This document shows positions 1-7,027 of a DNA stretch of 8,399 nucleotides, one piece after another. The translations under genes and the position numbers were made by a program. The notes beneath the pieces were generated by a model, which was not told the DNA's origin, ran no database searches, and worked only from the letters and a program-made list of their open reading frames with translations. Source of the DNA: JBBDIP01 sp964602455 (lineage in GTDB: Bacteria > Bacillota > Sulfobacillia > Fermentithermobacillales > Fermentithermobacillaceae). Each line of letters opens with the position of its first letter. Within the stretch, counting starts at the first letter, position 1. The stretch spans positions 1 through 8,399 of the forward strand of contig CAZRRG010000092.1 of the NCBI GenBank assembly GCA_964602455.1, in the 5' to 3' direction.

Positions 1-66
1 TGGGGGGTCAATTCCATTCCGGCGCTATGGGGTCAATTTACCACCGGCGCTAACAAAACTGGCCCC
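1..66. mobile_element. Probable terminal end of an IS21-family insertion sequence (body left of window)
   Basis: Two direct repeats of 24 bp lie at 4-27 and 29-52, 25 bp apart. Each starts GGGGTCAATT and ends CCGGCGCTA, and they differ only in the five middle bases. They are followed at 57-66 by an inverted, imperfect copy of the repeat start (GGGGCCAGTT on the minus strand, 8 of 10 matching). Several short repeats close to the tip are characteristic of IS21-type (IstA/IstB) elements, where the transposase binds multiple terminal sites. No transposase gene is in the window, so the family call rests on the end structure alone. The exact outer boundary is uncertain: it is probably near 66, but the expected terminal TG/CA dinucleotide is not clear. 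It could be a remnant rather than a complete element. Confidence 0.55.
4..52. repeat. Pair of 24-bp direct repeats inside the IS end
   Basis: The units at 4-27 and 29-52 share a 10-bp left block (GGGGTCAATT) and a 9-bp right block (CCGGCGCTA), with a 5-bp variable centre (CCATT versus TACCA). The two conserved blocks around a variable core look like transposase-binding sites rather than a slippage repeat. More units may lie to the left of the window. Confidence 0.8.
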
Positions 67-70
67 TGAA

Positions 71-424
71 GTGTTTAGCAAGGTATATGACCGCTTGTTC
101 AACGGACCCGTCACTCACCAGGCAATCGGGGAGATCATCGAGTTCTGCCATGAGTACCTTAGAGGCAAGACCGCCGAGGTATACCGGCCAGTCCTTACGT
201 ACTTAAGGGAGCACGGGACACTGAGGGACTTCTCGCTAAAAACAAGGAGCCACGGGTTCGGGATAAACTACGAGTGGCTGTACCGCATGGGTATTGTCGA
301 CATCCACGTTGAGCCCATCAAGATAAACAACCACACCGAAGACTTCTATCGGATCGAGTACAAGGCTAGAGAAGAGTACGTTGACTCTCCAGGCTATCTC
401 CACAATGAACGCCGCTCGGAGTAG
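71..424 (+). CDS. Unrecognised small protein, possible winged-helix fold, 5' end fused to IS sequence
   Basis: I do not recognise this protein. It has 117 residues if it starts at GTG 71. The frame has no stop back to the window edge, so it reads through the IS end and the true N-terminus is unknown; no ribosome-binding site is seen before 71. It is probably the 3' part of a gene truncated by the IS, or a gene whose upstream region the IS replaced. The predicted order is a helix around residues 16-32, a helix around 36-48, a short strand, a helix around 64-74 and a charged strand pair around 78-98. That order resembles a winged helix, which is inference from the residue pattern only. There is no signal peptide or membrane segment. 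The stop overlaps the ATG of the following uvrA-like gene by 20 bp, suggesting co-transcription and perhaps translational coupling. Codon use looks like real coding sequence. Confidence 0.5.
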   Translation: MFSKVYDRLFNGPVTHQAIGEIIEFCHEYLRGKTAEVYRPVLTYLREHGTLRDFSLKTRSHGFGINYEWLYRMGIVDIHVEPIKINNHTEDFYRIEYKAREEYVDSPGYLHNERRSE

Positions 425-3314
425 GGGGTATGACGCCTTGGAGCGCAGCATTAGGATAAACGGAGCTAGAGAGCACAATCTAAAGGACATTACCGTGGAG
501 ATACCCCACGGCAAGCACACGGTTATAGTCGGGGTCAGCGGCTCAGGCAAGTCCACTCTTGCCTACAACGTCATCTACGCCGCAGGACACAAACGCCTGC
601 TCGATTGTCTTTCCGAAGAGACAAAGAGACTCACAAGCCATCTCAAGCAACCCGACGTGAACTTCATCGAAGGCCTCACGCCCGTGATCAGCATGAAGCA
701 GGAGAAGCCGCGGAGTAACCCCAGGGCGACACTAGGTACCCTTTCAGAGATCAGCACGTACCTTCGTTACCTGTACTCTCTTGTCGGCGAGGCCAGCTGC
801 CCTTTCTGCAATAGGACCTATCCGGTGAGGCCGTTTCACTACTTGGCCAGGGAACTGGAAAAGCTGCCGGAGTCGACCACCGTCGAAGTGCAGTTCCCCA
901 TCTACAAGAGCGCGCAGAAGAAGTACGACGAGTTGTTCTCTGAACTGAGGAGAAGAGGCTACGAGCGGATTGAGGTAGACGGCGAACGAAAGGACTTGCG
1001 GGACTGGATATCGATGGAGAAGGAGCCAGGACTGATAACGGTTGTCTCTGACAGGTTCCAAATACGCAAAGAGCTGTCCAAGAGCGATATACAGATCCTG
1101 CAGAACTCGCTCCGGCATGGAGAAGGGTTTCTCCGTATTGTCATCCCGGATCCGCGCGATAGAGAAGAATGCGCGTGGTTTTTTGAAAAGCACGGGTGCC
1201 CGGAACACGGAATGCTTACATCAGGTATCCTGCCTTCGTTCTTCTCGTTCAACGATCTCAACAGCTGCTGCGAAGACTGCCACGGCACCGGGATAAGAAA
1301 GGTCGCGTATCCGTCAACTTTGGTACAGAACAAGAGGAAATCCTTAAGACAAGGGCCTTTCTACTCTCAGGTCTTGGATACCAGGCAACCTTTCCATTAC
1401 ATGCGCATGTACAGTCTCGCCAGACATTACGGCTTTTCATTTGACGAGCCTTTTGAGAACTTGCCGTCATGGGCTAAAGACATCATCTTCTACGGGACAA
1501 GCGGCGAGACGTTTCCCCTGTTGAGGCCCGAGGGATACGAGAAGGAAATGCCGGGTTACACTCCAAGGGTCGGTGAGAAGGTAGATTTCGAAGGTCTGGT
1601 TACCAGGATAAACAGGCTATACCGCAACAAGGAGCGGACCGAGCTTTCTGAAGCGGAAGAAGCCTTTTTCGACAGGTTCATGATAGATGAGGTCTGCGGA
1701 TCGTGCCGTGGGACCAGATTGAAGCCGCACCGGAACCATGTGCACGTTAGTGGCTACAGCTTCTACGACCTGGGCAACTTGGAACTAGAGGACTTGCGGG
1801 CGTTCATTGAAGGCCTGGAGATCCCGTACGACAAGACAGATGCCCTGGTACCTGTGCTGCATGAAATAAGGGCAAGGTTAGACTCCCTCATCAAGATCGG
1901 CCTGGGCTATCTCTCCCTGAACCGGCGAGCCGACTCCCTTTCGGGAGGCGAATACCAGCGAGCACGCCTCGCCGGGCAGATAGGTTCCGGCCTCATGGGA
2001 CTAACCTACATCATCGACGAGCCGTCTGTCGGCTTGCACGGCACGGACAACGCGAGGATCATCGCTCTCTTGGAGGAGCTCCGGGACCAAGGAAACACGG
2101 TCATCACCATCGAGCACGACCTGGACATCATTGGAGAGGCTGACTACGTGGTTGAACTTGGGCCAGGGGCCGGCACCGGTGGAGGTGAGCTGATAGCCTG
2201 CGGGACGGTTGATGAGGTGAAGCAGAACGAGAGATCCGTCATAGCGCCTTATCTAGGGTGTAGGGATAACCGCCTGCGTAGGACACAGGCAGCCACGGAG
2301 AAACCGGATTGCATCAGGATCCTCGGGGCCCAAGCCAATAACCTGAAAGACATCGACGTGGTGATCCCTCTCGGAAGACTGGTCTGCGTGACCGGCGTCT
2401 CAGGATCGGGCAAGAGCTCACTCATAATAGAGGTCCTCTACAAGGCCCTTTGGTCGTCACTGCACGACCCTCGTGCTATCCCCGGCAAGCACCGTGGAGT
2501 TCAAGGAGTGGAAAAGATAAAGGACGTCTACTGCATAGACCAGTCCCCCATCAGCAGGTCAAAGACGTCGATACCGGCCACGTACATCGGAGTCTTTGAT
2601 GCCCTAAGAAAGGTCTTTGCCGGCAGTGACTCCGCCAGGAGGCACGGCATTGCAGACCTATCGTTCTTCTCTTTCAACTCCAAAGGAGGATGTCCGTCCT
2701 GCAAGGGCCTAGGGTACATAGATACTCATATCCACTACTTGGGGGATCTGACGACCATGTGCCCTGTCTGCAATGGAGCTCGGTACACCCCTGAAGTGCT
2801 GGAGGTCCTGTACAAGGGCAAGAACATCGCGGAAGTGTTGGGTCTCACAGTCGATACAGCCCTTTCCCTGTTTGAGGAGAACCCGTACATCCATAACAAG
2901 CTGAAGCATGTGCATGACCTTGGATTGGGCTATATGACGCTGGGACAGCAGATAAGCACCGTATCCGGAGGCGAAGCGCAGCGGCTCAGGCTCGCCAAGG
3001 AAATAAGCAAGATACGTGGGAAGAAGAACATGCTGTACATCATGGATGAGCCGACGACGGGTCTTCATTCTAAAGACATAAGCAGGCTCCTTACAGCCAT
3101 TCGGACGATCGTTGACAGGGGCAACACGGTCATAGTCATAGAGCATAACCCCGATGTAATCACGAGTTCGGACCACATCATTGATCTGGGACCCGAAGCG
3201 GGAAAACGCGGAGGAGAAGTGGTCGCGCAAGGGACTCTTCAGGAGATCCTGGAGTGCCCGCAGTCAAAAACCGGCCAGTACCTGAGATCCTATCTGGGCA
3301 TTGGCCTCAGTTAA
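405..3314 (+). CDS. uvrA: UvrA-family excinuclease ABC subunit A, divergent paralogue
   Basis: UvrA is the damage-recognition ATPase of nucleotide excision repair. It acts in the cytoplasm as a dimer and loads UvrB on damaged DNA. From ATG 405 the protein has 969 residues, close to the usual 940 or so. In order: Walker A GVSGSGKST (43-51); CPFC (132-135); a UvrB-binding-like region (about 140-255); a zinc site C265/H268/C289/C292; C431/C434; signature LSGGEYQR (512-519); Walker B with DEPSVGLH (538-545); H571; second Walker A GVSGSGKSS (664-672); a zinc site C763/C766/C786/C789; signature VSGGEAQR (853-860); Walker B with DEPTTGLH (881-888); H914. Both ATPase modules look intact. Oddities are His268 for the usual Cys, Tyr518 in the first signature, and a changed C-terminal zinc hairpin. 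It may be a second UvrA, for example of the self-resistance type, rather than the housekeeping copy. An alternative start is TTG 438, with AGGGGG at 423-428. It is downstream of an IS end and convergent with spoIVB. Confidence 0.9.
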   Translation: MNAARSRGYDALERSIRINGAREHNLKDITVEIPHGKHTVIVGVSGSGKSTLAYNVIYAAGHKRLLDCLSEETKRLTSHLKQPDVNFIEGLTPVISMKQEKPRSNPRATLGTLSEISTYLRYLYSLVGEASCPFCNRTYPVRPFHYLARELEKLPESTTVEVQFPIYKSAQKKYDELFSELRRRGYERIEVDGERKDLRDWISMEKEPGLITVVSDRFQIRKELSKSDIQILQNSLRHGEGFLRIVIPDPRDREECAWFFEKHGCPEHGMLTSGILPSFFSFNDLNSCCEDCHGTGIRKVAYPSTLVQNKRKSLRQGPFYSQVLDTRQPFHYMRMYSLARHYGFSFDEPFENLPSWAKDIIFYGTSGETFPLLRPEGYEKEMPGYTPRVGEKVDFEGLVTRINRLYRNKERTELSEAEEAFFDRFMIDEVCGSCRGTRLKPHRNHVHVSGYSFYDLGNLELEDLRAFIEGLEIPYDKTDALVPVLHEIRARLDSLIKIGLGYLSLNRRADSLSGGEYQRARLAGQIGSGLMGLTYIIDEPSVGLHGTDNARIIALLEELRDQGNTVITIEHDLDIIGEADYVVELGPGAGTGGGELIACGTVDEVKQNERSVIAPYLGCRDNRLRRTQAATEKPDCIRILGAQANNLKDIDVVIPLGRLVCVTGVSGSGKSSLIIEVLYKALWSSLHDPRAIPGKHRGVQGVEKIKDVYCIDQSPISRSKTSIPATYIGVFDALRKVFAGSDSARRHGIADLSFFSFNSKGGCPSCKGLGYIDTHIHYLGDLTTMCPVCNGARYTPEVLEVLYKGKNIAEVLGLTVDTALSLFEENPYIHNKLKHVHDLGLGYMTLGQQISTVSGGEAQRLRLAKEISKIRGKKNMLYIMDEPTTGLHSKDISRLLTAIRTIVDRGNTVIVIEHNPDVITSSDHIIDLGPEAGKRGGEVVAQGTLQEILECPQSKTGQYLRSYLGIGLS

Positions 3315-3332
3315 TGGTCATCTAGTGGTCAT
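3315..3332. repeat. 7-bp direct repeat across the uvrA-like/spoIVB junction
   Basis: TGGTCAT occurs at 3315-3321 and again at 3326-3332, separated by CTAG. The first copy fills exactly the 7-bp gap between the two convergent stop codons, and the second lies in the last codons of spoIVB. It may be a small tandem duplication or a scar of the event that joined the two genes, but a repeat this short could also be chance. There is no room for a terminator here. Confidence 0.45.
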
Positions 3333-4668
3333 GCTCCTCGTACTCTGCCTTGAACGCCACCACGCTGCCGGCACCGGCATCCGCCTCCGCCAGTCCGGGG
3401 ATCATCCTGGCCTCCCTGGCCATCCTCTCAGCGTATGTACCGTATCCCCTGGAAGGGTCGTTCACAAGGACGTGGGTCACCGCGCCTACCAGCACCCCGT
3501 CCTGGATTATGGGGCTGCCGCTCATCCCTTGCACGATGCCGCCGGTGCGCTGCAGCAGCCTTTCATCGGTGACCCGCACGACGAAGCCCTTGGATGCCGT
3601 GCCGCCCGAAAAGAGCTGCTCGATCTCGATTGAGAATTCCTCGATTGTGGTGCCGTCGATGGTTGTGAGGAACGTGGCGGGCCCGCGCTTTACCTGGCTC
3701 TCAAATCCTAGGGGGATCGGCTCAGAGTAGTAAGGGTTTCCCAACGGTACCCCCAGCACTCCGGTTATCCCGCAGGGACCGTTCTGGAGGATCGAACCTA
3801 TTACGTCCTCCCCTTCCACGAACGTCCCCATAACCTCGCCCGGCGCCCCTTTGCGGGACGGCTGCACTCCGGTCACCGTCGCCCTGACGATCTGGCCCTG
3901 CTTCATCGCGGCGGGTTTTTGGGAATCGGTCTCGGAGATAACGTGGCCAAGAGCGGTGTACAACCCGGTCTCTGGCTCATAGAACGTCAAGGTGCCCACG
4001 CCTGCCAGGGTGTCCTTCACCAATATGCCGATCTGGTAACCCCCATTGCGGTGTTTCACCGGAGCGAGGTTGCGGCGGATCGTGGAGCCGTCGGGCTTCT
4101 CGATGAGGAGGTCAACCCATTCACCGGCGCGTCCGGCCGCTTCCACCAAGATGGCCAGTTCCTCTTTGGTCGAGAGCGGCTTGTCGCCCGCCGATATGAT
4201 AGTATCACCCGACTCGATGCCTGCCGACTTGGCCGGCCAGGTCTCTCTCCCGTCCACCGTCACGACCGGCGATAGTCCGGTAACTACCAGTCCGGTACTC
4301 CGGAGTATGACGCCTATGGAGTGCCCTCCGGGCACGACCATCATTCGGTCTGTAACGACAAGTGACACTCGCCGCAGGGGCAAGAACCCGAAGAGTTTGA
4401 ACTCAACCGCGTACTCCCCGGCCTGCCCGGTGTCCATGGTTAGCCGGTTCGGCAGCTTGGCCCACGGGTGGGATTCGACCCGGGCGGCGCCGTTGGAGTA
4501 CACCGAAACAACTGGGAAACCGGTATCTATGGTGAAGTCCTGACCCGTGAATACTGTTACGGCTTCAGGAAACGAAAACGCGATTCGAAATGCGCCGGAC
4601 AGGCAGATCATCACGACCAGAACCGAGAGGGTGACTCCCAGGACCGCGCCGGACCTTGTTCTTCGCAC
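3322..4668 (-). CDS. spoIVB: SpoIVB stage IV sporulation serine protease (PDZ, peptidase S55)
   Basis: SpoIVB is made in the forespore and secreted into the intermembrane space. There it cleaves SpoIVFA, which frees SpoIVFB to process pro-sigma K in the mother cell. The protein has 448 residues (426 in B. subtilis). An N-terminal hydrophobic segment (about 6-27) serves as signal or anchor. A PDZ domain follows (about 108-195, starting at VPGGHSIGV). The S55 catalytic domain shows GHVI with His242, VTDERLLQ with Asp368 and GMSGSPII with Ser383. The Asp-Ser distance of 15 equals that of D363/S378 in B. subtilis, so the triad looks complete. The tail after about residue 425 (Ala/Gly-rich, ending EYEEHDH) appears longer than usual. 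The start is GTG 4668, with GGAG at 4677-4674 five bases upstream. Spo0A is normally next, but is not found here. Confidence 0.96.
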   Translation of the reverse strand: MRRTRSGAVLGVTLSVLVVMICLSGAFRIAFSFPEAVTVFTGQDFTIDTGFPVVSVYSNGAARVESHPWAKLPNRLTMDTGQAGEYAVEFKLFGFLPLRRVSLVVTDRMMVVPGGHSIGVILRSTGLVVTGLSPVVTVDGRETWPAKSAGIESGDTIISAGDKPLSTKEELAILVEAAGRAGEWVDLLIEKPDGSTIRRNLAPVKHRNGGYQIGILVKDTLAGVGTLTFYEPETGLYTALGHVISETDSQKPAAMKQGQIVRATVTGVQPSRKGAPGEVMGTFVEGEDVIGSILQNGPCGITGVLGVPLGNPYYSEPIPLGFESQVKRGPATFLTTIDGTTIEEFSIEIEQLFSGGTASKGFVVRVTDERLLQRTGGIVQGMSGSPIIQDGVLVGAVTHVLVNDPSRGYGTYAERMAREARMIPGLAEADAGAGSVVAFKAEYEEHDH

Positions 4669-4673
4669 CGGAA

Positions 4674-4690
4674 CTCCGCCCCCTTCGGCT
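4674..4690 (-). promoter_or_regulatory. Ribosome-binding site supporting the GTG start of spoIVB
   Basis: Read on the minus strand, GGAG (4677-4674) lies five bases before GTG 4668, with a second purine run AAGGGGG at 4685-4679. This supports the GTG start, which also places the hydrophobic N-terminal segment correctly. Confidence 0.6.
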
Positions 4691-4705
4691 GGCCAGTATC
4701 CCTTA

Positions 4706-4735
4706 CCGAGCCGGTATCTCGGGCCGGCATCTCGG
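4706..4735 (-). repeat. Tandem 13-bp repeat that can fold, in the spoIVB leader
   Basis: Two adjacent 13-bp units (4710-4722 and 4723-4735, plus-strand GCCGG[T/C]ATCTCGG) differ at one base. The same stretch can fold: CCGAG (4706-4710) pairs with CTCGG (4731-4735), and CCGG (4711-4714) with CCGG (4724-4727), leaving a 3-base bulge and a 9-base loop. It lies about 40 bases upstream of the spoIVB start. It could be a leader structure or simply a duplication; no known regulatory element is recognised. Confidence 0.45.
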
Positions 4736-4764
4736 CTTAGTCTCTCGGCTGACCTAACATCGTT

Positions 4765-4793
4765 GTGCCAGCCGCCTCATAGGCGACTGACAC
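4765..4793 (-). promoter_or_regulatory. 13-bp stem-loop in the recN-spoIVB intergenic region
   Basis: On the minus strand, arms of 13 bases (4793-4781 and 4777-4765) pair along their full length around the loop ATG. There are 11 Watson-Crick pairs and two G-U pairs. In plus-strand RNA the two G-U pairs become A-C mismatches, so the structure fits a transcript coming from recN. It begins 56 bases after the recN stop. There is no U-run after the stem, so it is not a typical intrinsic terminator. It could mark the 3' end of the recN transcript after processing, stabilise it, or act as an attenuator ahead of spoIVB. Confidence 0.55.
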
Positions 4794-4848
4794 GAGATTA
4801 AGGTTTACCGTAAGAGGCGCTTTTATGACCGTGGATGATGGCAGAGTC

Positions 4849-6561
4849 CTAGGACTTGCAGGAAGGATTGTATGAAGATTTGTAAGCGGCGGAGGCGCGG
4901 AGCATCTCTTTTGCGTGCTCCAAAGATATGTCGAGGGACCCGCCGGAGAGCATCCGCGCTATCTCGGCGGCCCTTTCATCACCGTCAAGCCGGCGGACCG
5001 ACGCAAAGGTCCTGCCGTCCCTTTCTTCCTTCGATACCAAAAAATGGTTGTCTGCAAGAGCGGCGATAGACGCCAGGTGAGTAACGCACAGGACCTGGTG
5101 GCTTCGCCCCAGCTGCCACAACCGCTCTGCTACAGCCTGACCGGCGTTGCCGCCGATACCGGCGTCTATCTCGTCGAAAATGAGAGTCGGGACCGGATCC
5201 ACTGCCTCCAGGTGCGACTTCACCGCCAGCATCAGCCTCGAGAGTTCCCCTCCCGAAGCGACCTTATTGACCGGCATCGGTTCCTCTCCCGCGTTGGCGG
5301 AGAACAGGAACTCAACGCGATCGAAGCCGCGGGGGCCCGGTTCTTGGTCCCTCGAAAGCCGCACGGCAAACCTGGCGCCGGGCATCCCGAGGGTCTGAAG
5401 GCTCCTCGAGACGTCCAGCTCCATCGCCCGTGCGATGTCTGTGCGTATGGCCGTAAGGGTCTCTCCCAGGCGTTCCATGTCCTTGCAGAGGACCTCGTCC
5501 TCGGCCCGCAATTTGGCCAGGGTTTCGTCCGCGTTCTGCAGTTCGTCCAGTCTTTCCCTAGATGCCGCCCCGTACTCCAGGATTCGCTGGATGCTCTCGC
5601 CGTACTTGGACTTGAGGCGCTGGATGGTGTCTAGCCGCTCTGAGACAACCCTGAGGCGCAGGGGATCGGCAGCGAGACGCTTCCGGTACTCTCTCACCAG
5701 GTCAATGGCCGCCTCCATCTCAAAGACAACCTGCTCGACGGATGAGAGGGCTTGTCCCACCGCGGGGTCTATCGAGGCAATCTTTCGCAGTTCAACGGCA
5801 GCTGTGTCGATCGCCTCTTTGGCAGATCTACCTGAGTTCCGGCTGCCCTCATAGAGCGCTTCGTAAGCGCGGTTCCACAGATCGATGAGGCGCTCCTGGG
5901 AGGACAGCACCGCGAACTCCTGCCTGAGTTCGTCTTCTTCTTCGGGCCGCAATTGTGCGTCCTCTATCTCCTGGACCTGGTACGAGAGAAGGTCGATCTC
6001 CCTCTGCCGTTCCCGGTCTCCCTTGCCCAAGTCATCTATCTTCCGGCTCAGGGCTTGCCTTTGGCGGTACAGGTCGGTGAACGTCCGCCGGTGGGGTTCC
6101 AGGGCATCCCGGCGGAGACTGTCCAGGATCGCGAGGTAGTTCTGGGGCCGGAGCAGCGAGTGGTGTTCCTGCTGCCCGTGGATGTCAACCAGGCGGCTAC
6201 CCAGTTCCTGGATCATGGCGGCGGTGGCTAGCCGGCCGTTTACTCGCAGGTAAGACCTGTCGGCCAGGATATCTTTCTGTAGGACTACCTCGGGAGAATC
6301 TTTCGTAGCGTCGTAGAGCGGATCATCGGGATCCAGCGCAAACCCCTGAGGCAGATCGGCGATCATCTCGACAATCGCCCTATCTTCTCCCGACCTCAAG
6401 AGGTCTCTGGAAGTGCGTTGCCCCAGACATGCAAGAACGGCTCCTACCACCATGGACTTTCCGGCGCCTGTCTCGCCGGTGAAAACTGTAAGCCCTTCCC
6501 CGAGATCCAGGCGCACCTCGGAGAACAAGCCGAAGTTCCTGATGGAAAGGTAGGAGATCAT
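4849..6561 (-). CDS. recN: RecN, SMC-like DNA repair ATPase
   Basis: RecN is a cytoplasmic SMC-like ATPase that acts early in double-strand break repair, gathering at breaks and helping RecA-dependent recombination. The protein has 570 residues, a normal length for the family. Walker A GETGAGKS lies at 29-36 and the VDIHGQQEHHSLL motif at 125-137. A long charged, helical region (about 155-385) would form the coiled-coil arms. The ABC signature ASGGELSR (435-442), Walker B TLIFDEIDAGIGG (459-471) and H-loop THLAS (494-498) follow. The family motif is usually GQHEHQ, so the two changes (GQQEHH) are a minor variation. The start is ATG 6561, three bases after the argR stop. No strong ribosome-binding site is seen, suggesting translational coupling to argR. 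The last dozen residues are a poorly conserved tail. Confidence 0.97.
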   Translation of the reverse strand: MISYLSIRNFGLFSEVRLDLGEGLTVFTGETGAGKSMVVGAVLACLGQRTSRDLLRSGEDRAIVEMIADLPQGFALDPDDPLYDATKDSPEVVLQKDILADRSYLRVNGRLATAAMIQELGSRLVDIHGQQEHHSLLRPQNYLAILDSLRRDALEPHRRTFTDLYRQRQALSRKIDDLGKGDRERQREIDLLSYQVQEIEDAQLRPEEEDELRQEFAVLSSQERLIDLWNRAYEALYEGSRNSGRSAKEAIDTAAVELRKIASIDPAVGQALSSVEQVVFEMEAAIDLVREYRKRLAADPLRLRVVSERLDTIQRLKSKYGESIQRILEYGAASRERLDELQNADETLAKLRAEDEVLCKDMERLGETLTAIRTDIARAMELDVSRSLQTLGMPGARFAVRLSRDQEPGPRGFDRVEFLFSANAGEEPMPVNKVASGGELSRLMLAVKSHLEAVDPVPTLIFDEIDAGIGGNAGQAVAERLWQLGRSHQVLCVTHLASIAALADNHFLVSKEERDGRTFASVRRLDGDERAAEIARMLSGGSLDISLEHAKEMLRASAAYKSSYNPSCKS

Positions 6562-6564
6562 AGG

Positions 6565-7020
6565 CTACAGACCAGCCATCTTCCTGAGCGTTTCCAGCAT
6601 TTCTTGGGCAGAGGTTGTCTCCCTAACAACGCACAACACCACGTCGTCACCTGCAACCGTGCCGAGCATCCCGGGAAGCTTAAGGGCATCGATAGCCTCG
6701 CCGACCGCAGAGGCTGTGCCGTCCAGGGTCTTCACAAGGACGATGTTGCCCGACTTGTCCATATCGAGACAGCAGTCAGTAAAGAGCCTCCTGAACCGTT
6801 CGCGGTAGACCAGGGACGGGTCGCCCGGCATCAAGGCATACTTGTACCGGCCGTCCTCGGATGGGACTCTGACCAGGTTCAACTCCTTGATATCCCGTGA
6901 CACCGTTGCCTGGGTCACGTTGATCCCTTCGCGGGCCAGCGCCTCACAAAGGGCCTCCTGACTGGTAATCACGTTCTGGGATACGAGCTCGACGATCCTT
7001 ACTTGTCTCTTGGACTTCAT
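6565..7020 (-). CDS. argR: ArgR/AhrC arginine repressor
   Basis: Arginine-responsive transcription factor. In this family a hexamer bound to L-arginine represses arginine biosynthesis genes and can activate catabolic ones. The protein has 151 residues, full length for the family. The N-terminal winged helix (about 1-65) carries the recognition segment QATVSRDIKELNLVRV (37-52), whose SR pair is typical. The C-terminal oligomerisation and arginine-binding domain contains GTVAGDDVVL (120-129), whose two Asp residues contact arginine in known structures. The start at ATG 7020 is well supported by GGGAGG at 7033-7028, seven bases upstream. It lies 39 bp after nadK and 3 bp before recN, as in other Firmicutes, where argR sits in this block without an obvious arginine gene nearby. 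No convincing ARG box is visible next to it. Confidence 0.97.
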   Translation of the reverse strand: MKSKRQVRIVELVSQNVITSQEALCEALAREGINVTQATVSRDIKELNLVRVPSEDGRYKYALMPGDPSLVYRERFRRLFTDCCLDMDKSGNIVLVKTLDGTASAVGEAIDALKLPGMLGTVAGDDVVLCVVRETTSAQEMLETLRKMAGL

Positions 7021-7027
7021 CTGAATG

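Noticed and set aside
1..66. Possible CRISPR-like repeats
   Set aside because: Only two units with a 5-base variable core and no spacers; the inverted tip fits a transposon end instead.
2709..3230. 173-codon minus-strand open frame opposite the uvrA-like gene
   Set aside because: Opposite the second ATPase module of UvrA, with no ribosome-binding site or motif of its own.
4755..4782. Possible sigma-G promoter for spoIVB (CTATG, 16 bases, GATGTTA on the minus strand)
   Set aside because: A sigma-G promoter is expected here from B. subtilis, but the match is partial in both boxes, the spacing is short and it overlaps the hairpin; not strong enough to list as a feature.
4765..4793. Intrinsic terminator after recN
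   Set aside because: The stem is good but no U-run follows it on either strand.
4915..5634. 239-codon plus-strand open frame opposite recN
   Set aside because: It lies entirely opposite a clear RecN coding region and has no recognisable motif; long antisense frames are expected in GC-rich coding DNA.
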